Part shown: positions 35,753 through 43,950 of the stretch, piece by piece | How the letters are laid out: each line of letters opens with the position of its first letter | Numbering within the stretch: the first letter of the stretch is position 1 | Source of the DNA: Salinicola salarius | Lineage (GTDB): Bacteria > Pseudomonadota > Gammaproteobacteria > Pseudomonadales > Halomonadaceae | NCBI RefSeq assembly: GCF_003206135.1 | Contig: NZ_PZJT01000003.1 | Location: 40,392 to 104,391, forward strand | Length of the DNA stretch: 64,000 nt | Reading direction: 5' to 3' | Program-made: the position numbers and the translations under genes | The notes under the pieces: model-generated | What the model saw: the letters and a program-made list of their open reading frames with translations, nothing else | Told to the model about the DNA's origin: nothing | Database searches by the model: none

Positions 35753-36319
35753 GTGATGACGTTCAAACTCGATCCGCTCTACCGGCTGGGCGCCTGGGGC
35801 GCCGCGGCGTGCATGCTGGCGATCTGCGGCATGGTCACGTTTCAGGTGCTGCTGCGCTGTCTCGACGCGCTCCTGGTACTGGTCGGCGCCAGCCGCCTCG
35901 GCTACGAGATCAGCGGCGTCTCGGAAATCGCCTCCTATCTTCTGGTCGGCGCCACCTTTCTGAGTCTCGCCTACACCTTCACCCATTACGCCCATATTCG
36001 CGTCACGCTGGTCATCGCCCGACTGCCGGCGGCAGCCAGAGTCTGGTGCGAAGTGGCGTGCCTTGCGATCGCGCTGGCGCTCGGCGCGCTGCTCGGTTGG
36101 GAGGTGATCGGCCTGGTTCAGGAGAGCCTCGATTACGGCGATGTCTCCTCCGGGCTGATGGCGATCCCGCTCTGGATACCCCAGACCGTCCTGGTCAGCG
36201 GCCTGGCCCTGCTGTGCCTGGCACTGCTGGAAGCCCTGCTGACCACGCTGCGCCAGGCGCTGACGGCGCCCTCGAGCTACGTGGCCCCCGGCGATAACGA
36301 CGACTTCGGTGGCGAGTGA
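35753..36319 (+). CDS. dctQ: TRAP transporter small permease (DctQ family)
   Basis: A 188-residue protein with four predicted membrane helices (about 12-35, 55-78, 92-115, 135-160). The region SEIASYLLVGATFLSLAYTF near residue 62 is the conserved DctQ core. It starts GTG-ATG, so either codon can initiate. It lies 82 bases after dctP and 55 before the large permease. The hydrophilic C-terminal tail is acidic. Confidence 0.9.
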   Translation: MMTFKLDPLYRLGAWGAAACMLAICGMVTFQVLLRCLDALLVLVGASRLGYEISGVSEIASYLLVGATFLSLAYTFTHYAHIRVTLVIARLPAAARVWCEVACLAIALALGALLGWEVIGLVQESLDYGDVSSGLMAIPLWIPQTVLVSGLALLCLALLEALLTTLRQALTAPSSYVAPGDNDDFGGE

Positions 36320-36374
36320 TTCCTTCGCCTGCTGATAACGCCTCCAACAAGAATCTGAACCGAGGTATCGACTC

Positions 36375-37676
36375 TTGCTCACGCTCAGTCTAGTCACCCT
36401 GCTTACGCTGGCGCTGCTGCTCGGCGGCGGCGTATGGATCGCCTTCGCCCTGCTCGGCACCGGCTGGATCGCGCTGACCGGCTTCTCGAGCTTCGAGGTC
36501 GGCCCTATTCTCGCCTCCGACTTCTGGGGCGCCAGCTACGGCTGGGACCTGACCGCCCTGCCGATGTTCGTGTGGATGGGCGAGATCCTGTTCCGCTCCG
36601 GGCTTGCCGACAACATGTTCCGCGCGCTGTCGCCCTGGCTCAATCGCCTTCCCGGGCGGCTGTTGCACTCCAATATCATCGGCAGCGGCCTGTTCGCCGC
36701 CGTCTGCGGCTCCTCCGCGGCCACCTGCGCCACCGTCGGCAAGATGACGCTGCCGGAACTCGAACGCCGCGGCTACAGCGAGACGCTGGCGATCGGTACG
36801 CTGGCCAGCGCTTCCACGCTGGGTCTTTTGATCCCGCCTTCGATCATGATGATCGTCTACGGCGTGGTCACCGAACAGTCGATCTCGCGCCTGTTCATGG
36901 CAGGCGTAGGACCGGGCCTTCTGCTGCTGGCGCTGTTCATGCTCTATCTGGTGATCTGGTCGCTGACCGCCGGCAAGCATGGCGGGGCGGGTCACGCCGA
37001 AGCCTCGATGCCCTTTCTCGACAAGGTCAGGAACAGCTGGCGCCTGCTGCCGCTGCTGGTGCTGATCGGCGGCATTCTCGGCAGTATCTATGGCGGGGTC
37101 GCCTCTCCTACCGAAGCCGCCGCTGTGGGTGTAGTGCTGTCGATGGTGATCGCGCGCTGCAACGGTCATTTCGACAAGTCGATCTTCCTGGAGTCGATGT
37201 TTGCCGGGCTGCGCACGTCATGCATGATCGCGTTCATCATCGCCGGCGCCTCGTTCCTGTCGTCGGCCATGAGCTTCACCCAACTGCCGACCCAGCTGGC
37301 CAGCGCCATTGCCGCGATGGGGCTGTCGCCCAACGTGCTGCTGGTGATGCTGACCCTGTTCCTGCTGGTACTGGGCTGCTTCCTCGACGGGATTTCCCTG
37401 ATCCTGCTGGTGACCTCGATCATCATGCCGCTGATCAACGCCGCCGGTATCGATCCGATCTGGTTCGGTATCTATCTGGTGATCGTGGTCGAGATCTCGC
37501 AGATCACGCCACCGGTCGGCTTCAACCTGTTCGTGATCCAGGGGCTCACCGGCAAGAACATCTTCACCATCGCCAAGGCGACGCTGCCGTTCTTCCTGCT
37601 GATGCTGTTTGCCATCGCCCTGATGCGGGCGTTCCCGGAGATCGTGTTGTACCTGCCGCAGGCGATGACCGGCTAG
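36375..37676 (+). CDS. dctM: TRAP transporter large permease (DctM family)
   Basis: A 433-residue protein with about 12 hydrophobic segments. Family motifs include SGLFAAVCGSSAATCATVGK, IPPSIMMIVYGVVTEQSI and the closing ITPPVGFNLFVIQGLTGKN. It forms the sodium-driven channel together with DctQ and takes ligand from DctP. The start codon is TTG, after AGG; this is unusual but the N-terminal LTLSLVTLLTLALLLGGG needs it. Last gene of the transporter operon, followed by a repeat-rich intergenic region. Confidence 0.92.
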   Translation: MLTLSLVTLLTLALLLGGGVWIAFALLGTGWIALTGFSSFEVGPILASDFWGASYGWDLTALPMFVWMGEILFRSGLADNMFRALSPWLNRLPGRLLHSNIIGSGLFAAVCGSSAATCATVGKMTLPELERRGYSETLAIGTLASASTLGLLIPPSIMMIVYGVVTEQSISRLFMAGVGPGLLLLALFMLYLVIWSLTAGKHGGAGHAEASMPFLDKVRNSWRLLPLLVLIGGILGSIYGGVASPTEAAAVGVVLSMVIARCNGHFDKSIFLESMFAGLRTSCMIAFIIAGASFLSSAMSFTQLPTQLASAIAAMGLSPNVLLVMLTLFLLVLGCFLDGISLILLVTSIIMPLINAAGIDPIWFGIYLVIVVEISQITPPVGFNLFVIQGLTGKNIFTIAKATLPFFLLMLFAIALMRAFPEIVLYLPQAMTG

Positions 37677-37820
37677 GCTTTGTACGAAAACTGACTGCGC
37701 TCGGCAATACAGTGTTAAAAATTGGCTCAAATGCTCATTTACACTGCGTAAACTGCGCTTTCTCGCCAATTTTTGCCTTGTCTTGCCTTCGCTCGTCGAC
37801 TTTTCGTAAAAACCCTAAAG

Positions 37821-37860
37821 CCGCGAGCCGCGAGCCGCGAGCCGCGAGCCGCGAGCCGCG
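37821..37860 (+). repeat. Heptamer array CCGCGAG, nearly six copies
   Basis: CCGCGAG is repeated five times perfectly and then CCGCG closes the array. It lies in the intergenic space after the TRAP operon. The rotated form AGCCGCG resembles the AGCCCGT heptamers further along, so both arrays probably come from one family. Confidence 0.9.
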
Positions 37861-37886
37861 AAAGTCAGCATGTGCTTGTAGCGAAG

Positions 37887-37920
37887 AAAAGGACCAGCGA
37901 CGTCAGTCGCTGGTCCTTTT
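37887..37920 (+). terminator. Strong rho-independent terminator
   Basis: AAAAGGACCAGCGAC pairs perfectly with GTCGCTGGTCCTTTT around a four-base GTCA loop. A-tract and T-tract on the two sides allow it to act in both directions: for the TRAP operon on the plus strand and the galactose operon on the minus strand. Confidence 0.92.
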
Positions 37921-37937
37921 CGTAGCTGCTTTCTATA

Positions 37938-38060
37938 GCGCCCCGAAACCGGCGCTCGCTCGAAGCTCTTTAGTCGTAACTCGTAACTCGTAGCCCGTAG
38001 CCCATAGCCCGTAGCTTCCGCCTATCGCGCCCCGAAGCCGGCGCGGTCGTAGCTCGTGGC
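37938..38060 (+). repeat. Composite repeat: two GCGCCCCGAA palindromes with a heptamer array
   Basis: GCGCCCCGAAACCGGCGC at 37938-37955 recurs as GCGCCCCGAAGCCGGCGC at 38027-38044; each has GCGCC and GGCGC arms. Between them, at 37974-38015, are six heptamers of the form YCGTARC, and two more (TCGTAGC, TCGTGGC) run from 38047 into the galactose dehydrogenase stop codon. The same two-part design occurs near 49.9 kb. Confidence 0.8.
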
Positions 38061-38989
38061 TACTCGACAAAATCCTCCACCGTATGCCGATACCCCAGCA
38101 TCAGCGAGTCGGCGACGTGGCGGAACGGGCTGACATCGACATCCGAGCGGCCTTCGCCGATCAGGTCTGCGAAACGTTGGTAAAGCCCGGCGTATTCGGC
38201 ATCCGGACCTTCTTCCTGCAGTTCGCCATCGATCAGCAGTCGTCTGCCGCCCGCTTCCAGCGTCAGCCGACCGGCGTCGGTGTCGACATGGATCTCCCAG
38301 GTCGGCGGGGTGCCCTGCTGGCGAAAATCGAACTCGGCATGGATCGGTATGTCATCGCTATCGACGAAGTCCAGCGACGCGGCGATCGGCGTCTGGCAGT
38401 TCCCCGGCACCTGCAACTGGGCGTCGACCAGATGAAACGGCGTCGGCAGGATCTCGGTCGCGATCGACAGCGCATTGATGCCGGGATCGAACACGCCCAT
38501 GCCGCCGGGCTGCCAGATCCACGCCTGCCCCGGGTGCCAGACACGCACGTCTTCCTTCCACTCGATATCGACACGGCGAATCCGGCGCTCCGCCAGCCAG
38601 CGCTTCGCTCCCGCCACGCCGTGGGCATGCCGGGAGTGCCAGGACGCGAACAGCGTGACGCCGTAACGTTCGGCATCTTCGCGTAGCGTTTCGATTTCGG
38701 CCAGCGTCGCCGCGGGCGGCTTCTCCAGCATCACATGCTTGCCGTGGGCCATGGCCAGACGCGCCTGCGCCGTGCGGACACCGGCAGGGGTGCAGAGCGC
38801 AACTGCGTCGATTTCCGGACCCTGGTCGAGCAGGGCTTCGAGGCTTTCGAAATTCGCCACATCGGGCACGGATGCGTTAGGGCTGGCGACGGCCGTCAGT
38901 CGGAGATGGGCGTCGTTATCGATCGCCGGATGATGCTGATCGCGGGCGATCTTGCCGTAGCCCACGATCGCGAGACGAAGGGTGTTCAT
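38060..38989 (-). CDS. D-galactose 1-dehydrogenase (Gfo/Idh/MocA family)
   Basis: A 309-residue NAD(P)-dependent oxidoreductase. The Rossmann start VGYGKIARDQHHPAI, the EKPPAATLAE segment and WKEDVRVWHPGQAWIWQPGG closely match the galactose dehydrogenase of Pseudomonas, which oxidises D-galactose to galactonolactone in the De Ley-Doudoroff pathway. AAGGAT lies upstream of the ATG. It sits 49 bases behind an SGLT-type symporter in the same direction, giving an uptake-plus-oxidation pair. L-arabinose or fucose may also be accepted. Confidence 0.88.
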   Translation of the reverse strand: MNTLRLAIVGYGKIARDQHHPAIDNDAHLRLTAVASPNASVPDVANFESLEALLDQGPEIDAVALCTPAGVRTAQARLAMAHGKHVMLEKPPAATLAEIETLREDAERYGVTLFASWHSRHAHGVAGAKRWLAERRIRRVDIEWKEDVRVWHPGQAWIWQPGGMGVFDPGINALSIATEILPTPFHLVDAQLQVPGNCQTPIAASLDFVDSDDIPIHAEFDFRQQGTPPTWEIHVDTDAGRLTLEAGGRRLLIDGELQEEGPDAEYAGLYQRFADLIGEGRSDVDVSPFRHVADSLMLGYRHTVEDFVE

Positions 38990-39038
38990 GAAAGATCCTT
39001 CAAAAGCCTTGAAAGGAAACGGCCTCGGCAACACTCGC

Positions 39039-40598
39039 TCAACGCAGCAGATAGACAATAACAGCGGTCAGCACCGAGACGATGGCGATGCCGATCATGA
39101 CATCGCGGGGTACCCGCTCCAATCCTTCTTTGGCCATGACAGCGATCCTTGCATCCTTGCTATCCGGCCGGTCGTTGCTGCCAAGCCGGATCATCCAGAG
39201 CCATGTGAACAGCGCCGTCGCCGCGAACAGGATGCCGCCGATGATAGTGAAGTGGATCGGCAGCACGCCGGTTTCCACCAGCACGAACAGCACCGCACTC
39301 AGCGCGTGCCCGCTGGCCAGACCGCGCAACGCCGCCGACGACCCCAGCGACTTGATCCACAGCCCCATCAGGAAAGTTGCCACCAGCGGCGAGGCGACGA
39401 AGGCGAACACCTGCTGCAGATAGGCCCAGAGACCGGAAAAGTACTGGATCATCGGCCCCCAGAGCGCGGCGATGGCGGCGAGAATGAAGGTGCAGACTCG
39501 ACCCCACCTGGCCAGTTGGGCATCGCTGAGATCCGGCCTGGCCGGCTTGATGAAATCGAGCGTCAACAGCGTCGCCGAGGAGTTGAGCGTCGAGGAGAGC
39601 GTCGACATCAGCGCCGCGATCAGGCCCGCCAGGATCAGGCCCGTCAGACCGGTGGGCGTGAACTCCTGAACCATCTTCGGGTAGACCTGATCGGGGTGCT
39701 CGAGTCCCGGCAGCAGCGGCACTACCATGGCGCCGGGAATGGTCATGATGAAGATCGGCAGCAGTTTCAAGGCCGCTGCGAACACGGAAGCGCGCCCTGC
39801 CGCCTGGATATTGCGCGCCCCGAGCAGACGCTGAACCACGTACTGGTTCATGGACCAGTAGTAGAAGCCAACGATAGGAACCCCGGTGAGCAGCCCCAGC
39901 CAAGGAACGCTGGGATCATCAAGAGGGCGGATCAGCGACAGTTTCTCCGGACTCACCGCCTCCTTGACGTTCGCCCAGCTGTGATCGAAATGACCGAAGA
40001 TGATCCAGGTCATCGCCGCCGACCCGCCGATCAGCACGCACGCTTGCATCACGTCGGTGTAGACCACGGCACGCAGCCCGCCGAAAGCCGTATAGATGCT
40101 GGTGAACAGCGCCAGCAGCGCACAGACCTCCCAGAGGTTGGTGCCTGGAATGAAGGTAGTGACGATCAGGCCGCCAGCGTAGAGAGTGCCGGCGGTATCG
40201 AGGATGATCGACAAAAACAGCGTGATGACCGAAAGATACTTGCGCAGCCGCGAGTCGAAGCGCCGCTCCATCAACTCCGGCATGGTGGTGACCCTGGCCC
40301 GCATCAGCACCGGCAGTACGAAGATCGCCGTGAACATCAGCACCACGCCCGCCATCCACTCGTAGTTGGCCGCCGAGATGCCGTGCTGATAGGCCGCGCC
40401 GGGCAGGCCGATCAGCGTATCCGAGGAGATATTCGAGGCAAACAGCGAAAAGCCGATCGCCATGGGGCCCAAGGTTCGCCCGGCCAGAAACAGCTCCTCC
40501 GGCGTCGTCTTTCCTCGAGCAGTCTTGTAACCGATGAAGGTGACGATCAGAAAATAGGCCGCGATGACCGCAAAATCCCAGAATTGAAGATCTTCCAT
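39039..40598 (-). CDS. Sodium/solute symporter (SSS family, sugar type)
   Basis: A 519-residue transporter with about 13-14 hydrophobic segments. SSDTLIGLPGAAYQHGISAANYEW, the YWSMNQYVVQRLLGARN region and ILAGLIAALMSTLSSTLNSSATLL are typical of the SGLT/vSGLT branch, which moves galactose or glucose with Na+. Its partner downstream is galactose dehydrogenase, so galactose (or a close sugar) is the likely substrate. First gene of the pair; about 270 bases without a gene separate it from the FAD/Fe-S dehydrogenase. Confidence 0.9.
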   Translation of the reverse strand: MEDLQFWDFAVIAAYFLIVTFIGYKTARGKTTPEELFLAGRTLGPMAIGFSLFASNISSDTLIGLPGAAYQHGISAANYEWMAGVVLMFTAIFVLPVLMRARVTTMPELMERRFDSRLRKYLSVITLFLSIILDTAGTLYAGGLIVTTFIPGTNLWEVCALLALFTSIYTAFGGLRAVVYTDVMQACVLIGGSAAMTWIIFGHFDHSWANVKEAVSPEKLSLIRPLDDPSVPWLGLLTGVPIVGFYYWSMNQYVVQRLLGARNIQAAGRASVFAAALKLLPIFIMTIPGAMVVPLLPGLEHPDQVYPKMVQEFTPTGLTGLILAGLIAALMSTLSSTLNSSATLLTLDFIKPARPDLSDAQLARWGRVCTFILAAIAALWGPMIQYFSGLWAYLQQVFAFVASPLVATFLMGLWIKSLGSSAALRGLASGHALSAVLFVLVETGVLPIHFTIIGGILFAATALFTWLWMIRLGSNDRPDSKDARIAVMAKEGLERVPRDVMIGIAIVSVLTAVIVYLLR

Positions 40599-40866
40599 GT
40601 GTCCGTTCGCTTTCTATGGTTGTTAATGGCAAGCGATGGAGACGAAACGGCATCGATGGCCGTCCATCTTGGCACCCCCCGTTAGGGCGGGCATGAGATG
40701 AAGGTTAGTCAGCAAACAGACAAAATTCCATTTCCCGCCCGCGAGTTGTCGATAGCAGAGAGGCCTGGCGACTGATGCCGCCAGGTCTCGAGAAGCGTCA
40801 AGCCGCACTTTCGGCAGCCAAGCCGCCGTCCGTTGCCTGCATGCCAACAGGACTGAAGTCGAGTGC

Positions 40867-43800
40867 TCAGTGGTTCACCAGCGCCGCCTCCAGCACTTTC
40901 GCCACGTGCAGCGCTTCCCGTCCGGCGCCATCGAGAATCTGGTGTCGGCAACTGGTGCCGTCCGCCACGATCCAGGCGTCCTCCCCGGCCTCGCGAACCG
41001 CCGGCAGCAGCGAAAGCTCCGCCATCTGCCGCGAGGCTTCGATATGCTCCGCCTCGTACCCGAAGCTGCCGGCCATGCCGCAGCAGGAGGAGACGATCGC
41101 CTCGACCTCGAGGTCGGGAATCCAGTTCAGCACCGTCATCACCGGCGTAAAGGCATCGAACGCCTTCTGGTGACAGTGCCCGTGGACCTTGGCTCGGCTG
41201 ACCGCCAGCGGCTCGAGTGCCAGGTTCAGCCTTCCCGCCTGCTTCTCCGCGACCAGGAACTCCTCGAACAGCATGGCGGCTTCTGCCAGCCGACGAGCTT
41301 CGTCGCCAAAGCCCTCGTCATCAAAACCATAGTGCAGGAACTCATCGCGCAGCGTGAGCAGACACGAGGGCTCCAGCCCGACGATCTTTACGCCCCGGGC
41401 CACGAACGGCATCAACGCATCCAGGGTGCGACGCGCTTCCTGCCGGGCTCGATCGACACGACCGGCGGCCAGGTAGGTCCTGCCGCAGCACAGCGGTCGT
41501 TCGCCCTCACGGACATTGAAATGGACCCGATAACCCGCGGCTTCCAGCACGCGCCGCGCCGCGGCGGCGTTGTCGTCCTCGAAATAGTTGTTGAAGGTAT
41601 CGACGAACAACACCACCTCCCCGGCCGTCGCCGGGGCGGGAGTTTCGTGCCGTGCCGCACGCAGATAGTCACCGCTGAATACCGGTAGCGAGCGCGCCTC
41701 GGCGAAGCCCAGCCAGCGCTTGGCGCGCCCGCCGAGCCATGTCACGGGCTCCAGCCGAGAGGCAACACCGCCGACATGACGCATCCAGGGCGCGTAGCGC
41801 GGCAGATCGGACACCAGCCTGTCTCGCCATCCCAGACCACGCTCCTTGGCCCGTGCGGCACGCGCCTCGATCTTGAACTTGGCCATGTCGACGCCGGTCG
41901 GGCAGTCGCGCTTGCAGCCCTTGCAGGAGACGCAAAGATCCAGCGCTTCGGCGACTTCGTCGCTGGCCAGCCCCTGATCGCCGATCTTTCCCGACAGCAC
42001 CAGTCGCAGGGTATTGGCGCGGCCCCGCGTCAGGTGGCGCTCGTCGCGGCTGATCCGATAGCTCGGGCACATGGTGCCGGCGTCGAACTTGCGGCAGTGG
42101 CCGTTGTTGTTGCACATCTCCACGGCCTTGGCGAGACCGTGGGTCGGATCCCCGCCGCTGCCGGGTTCGCCCAGCTCGCCGCTCTGCGGATCGCGGGTCA
42201 CGTCCCAGGCCGACCAGTCGAGCTCGGTCGCCACCGGAATGATCTGGTGATCGCTGGGAAAGCGGAACAGCCGGGCATCGTCCATCTTCGGCGTATCGAC
42301 GATCTTGTTGGGGTTGAAGCGATTGTCCGGATCGAACAGCCGCTTGATCTCGCCGAAGGCGGCGTTGAGCTCGGCTCCGAACTGCCACGCCACCCACTCG
42401 CCGCGACAGATGCCGTCGCCGTGTTCCCCGGAATAGGCGCCCTTGTAGCGGCGGACCAGCTCCGACGCCTCCTCGGCGATGGCGCGCATCTTGGCGGCGC
42501 CGCCACGGCGCATGTCGAGAATCGGCCGCACGTGAAGCGTGCCGACGCTGGCATGCGCGTACCAGGTACCCTCGGTGCCGTGGCGATGGAAGACCTCGGT
42601 CAGTTGCTCGGTATACTCCGCCAGATGTTCCAGCGGCACGGCGCAATCCTCTATGAACGATACCGGTTTGCCGTCGCCTTTCATGCTCATCATGATGTTG
42701 AGGCCGGCCTTGCGCACGTTCCACAGCGCCGACTGTTCGGCGCCGGTTTCCAGCCCGACGACGCTGTCCGGCAAGCCCAGGTCGCTCATCAAGATCTTGA
42801 GCGCTTCCAGCTGGTGCAGCTGCGAGTCGCGCTCTTCGCCAGCGAACTCCACCAGCAGCAGCGCATCCGGCCGCCCGATCAGCGACTTTTCCACCGTCGG
42901 CCGGAAGGCCGGGTTCTCCAGTGCCAGTTCGATCATGGTGCGATCGACCAGCTCCACCGCGGCGGGACCCAGCTTGACGATATGCTGGGTCATGTCCATC
43001 GCCTGGTAGAAGGTCGGGAAATTGACCACGCCGAGCACCTTGTGCACCGGCAGCGGCGAGAGCTTCAGCTTGAGCCGGCGGGTGAAGGCCAGCGTCCCTT
43101 CCGAGCCGATCAGCAGGTGGGCGAAGTTGGCTCGCCCCTCGGCGTCGTAGGGAATCGGGTTGCGGCAGTCGAACAGGTCCAGGTTGTAACCACCGACCCG
43201 GCGCAGCACCTGAGGATAGTGCTCGCGGATCGCTGCCGCCTCGCGATGGATAATGGCCGCCACCGAATCGGCCAGGCCCGCCAGCGTCGAGCCGGGTCCG
43301 ATCTCGTCGAGAAAGCCGAAATTCGCCTCTCGCCCGTCCGCCAGCGTCGCCTCGAGCCCCAGCACGTTGTGGACCATGTTGCCGTAGCGGATCGAGCGCG
43401 AACCGCAGGAGTTGTTGCCGGCCATGCCGCCGAGCGTACACTGCGCCGAGGTAGAAACGTCCACCGGGAACCAGAGCCCGTGGGGCTTGAGCCAGGCGTT
43501 GAGATGGTCGAGCACCACGCCGGGCTCGACCGTGACGGTGCGCGCTTCGACGTCGAGATCGCCGATGCCGGTCAGCCAGCGGCTGGTATCGATCACCAGC
43601 GCCTCGTTGACCGTTTGCCCGCACTGGCTGGTGCCGCCGCCGCGCGGCAGCACCGGGGCGCCGACGTCCCGCGCAATATCCAGTGCCAGCGCCAGATCCT
43701 CCTGATCTTTCGGCACGACGACGCCCAGCGGCATGATCTGATAGATCGAGGCGTCGGTGGCATAGCGTCCTCTGGACCCGGCATCGAACGCCACTTCGCC

Positions 43801-43938
43801 TTTCAGTTCACGACGCAGCCGACTCTCGAATTCACTCCTGGCGGCGGTTCTGGGCTGCCGCGTCGTTCTCCGTCGCGGTGCCTCCTTTTGCCGTGGCTCC
43901 TTTTGCCCTCCAACAGGGCTTTTCGGCATCACGCTCAT
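40867..43938 (-). CDS. FAD and Fe-S D-2-hydroxyacid dehydrogenase (YdiJ-like)
   Basis: A 1023-residue fusion. The N-terminal half is a VAO-type FAD domain (PRGGGTSQCGQTVN near residue 100, then GGMAGNNSCGSRSIRYGN) with its FAD-oxidase C-terminal partner. The C-terminal half has two Cys clusters for 4Fe-4S (CNNNGHCRKF-----MCP and CVSCKGCKRDCPTG) and two CCG-type motifs (CCGRTYLAAG, SCCGMAGSFGYE). This is the layout of YdiJ/D-2-hydroxyglutarate dehydrogenase-like enzymes, which pass electrons from a D-2-hydroxyacid to the respiratory chain. It follows the class V aminotransferase by 12 bases, so both are one operon. The substrate (D-2-hydroxyglutarate, glycolate or other) is not settled by sequence. 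Confidence 0.9.
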   Translation of the reverse strand: MSVMPKSPVGGQKEPRQKEAPRRRTTRQPRTAARSEFESRLRRELKGEVAFDAGSRGRYATDASIYQIMPLGVVVPKDQEDLALALDIARDVGAPVLPRGGGTSQCGQTVNEALVIDTSRWLTGIGDLDVEARTVTVEPGVVLDHLNAWLKPHGLWFPVDVSTSAQCTLGGMAGNNSCGSRSIRYGNMVHNVLGLEATLADGREANFGFLDEIGPGSTLAGLADSVAAIIHREAAAIREHYPQVLRRVGGYNLDLFDCRNPIPYDAEGRANFAHLLIGSEGTLAFTRRLKLKLSPLPVHKVLGVVNFPTFYQAMDMTQHIVKLGPAAVELVDRTMIELALENPAFRPTVEKSLIGRPDALLLVEFAGEERDSQLHQLEALKILMSDLGLPDSVVGLETGAEQSALWNVRKAGLNIMMSMKGDGKPVSFIEDCAVPLEHLAEYTEQLTEVFHRHGTEGTWYAHASVGTLHVRPILDMRRGGAAKMRAIAEEASELVRRYKGAYSGEHGDGICRGEWVAWQFGAELNAAFGEIKRLFDPDNRFNPNKIVDTPKMDDARLFRFPSDHQIIPVATELDWSAWDVTRDPQSGELGEPGSGGDPTHGLAKAVEMCNNNGHCRKFDAGTMCPSYRISRDERHLTRGRANTLRLVLSGKIGDQGLASDEVAEALDLCVSCKGCKRDCPTGVDMAKFKIEARAARAKERGLGWRDRLVSDLPRYAPWMRHVGGVASRLEPVTWLGGRAKRWLGFAEARSLPVFSGDYLRAARHETPAPATAGEVVLFVDTFNNYFEDDNAAAARRVLEAAGYRVHFNVREGERPLCCGRTYLAAGRVDRARQEARRTLDALMPFVARGVKIVGLEPSCLLTLRDEFLHYGFDDEGFGDEARRLAEAAMLFEEFLVAEKQAGRLNLALEPLAVSRAKVHGHCHQKAFDAFTPVMTVLNWIPDLEVEAIVSSCCGMAGSFGYEAEHIEASRQMAELSLLPAVREAGEDAWIVADGTSCRHQILDGAGREALHVAKVLEAALVNH

Positions 43939-43950
43939 GGCGATCTCCTC

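Larger units (their letters stand above)
37677..38059 (+). other. Repeat-rich intergenic region
   Basis: About 380 bases between the convergent TRAP and galactose dehydrogenase genes. No gene is present. It holds two arrays of 7-base repeats, two copies of a GC-rich palindromic motif and a strong terminator, each listed separately. The arrays end exactly at the stop codon of the galactose dehydrogenase gene. Confidence 0.8.

Noticed and set aside
37821-38060. CRISPR array
   Set aside because: The units are seven bases long and directly adjacent, without spacers, and no cas genes are present.
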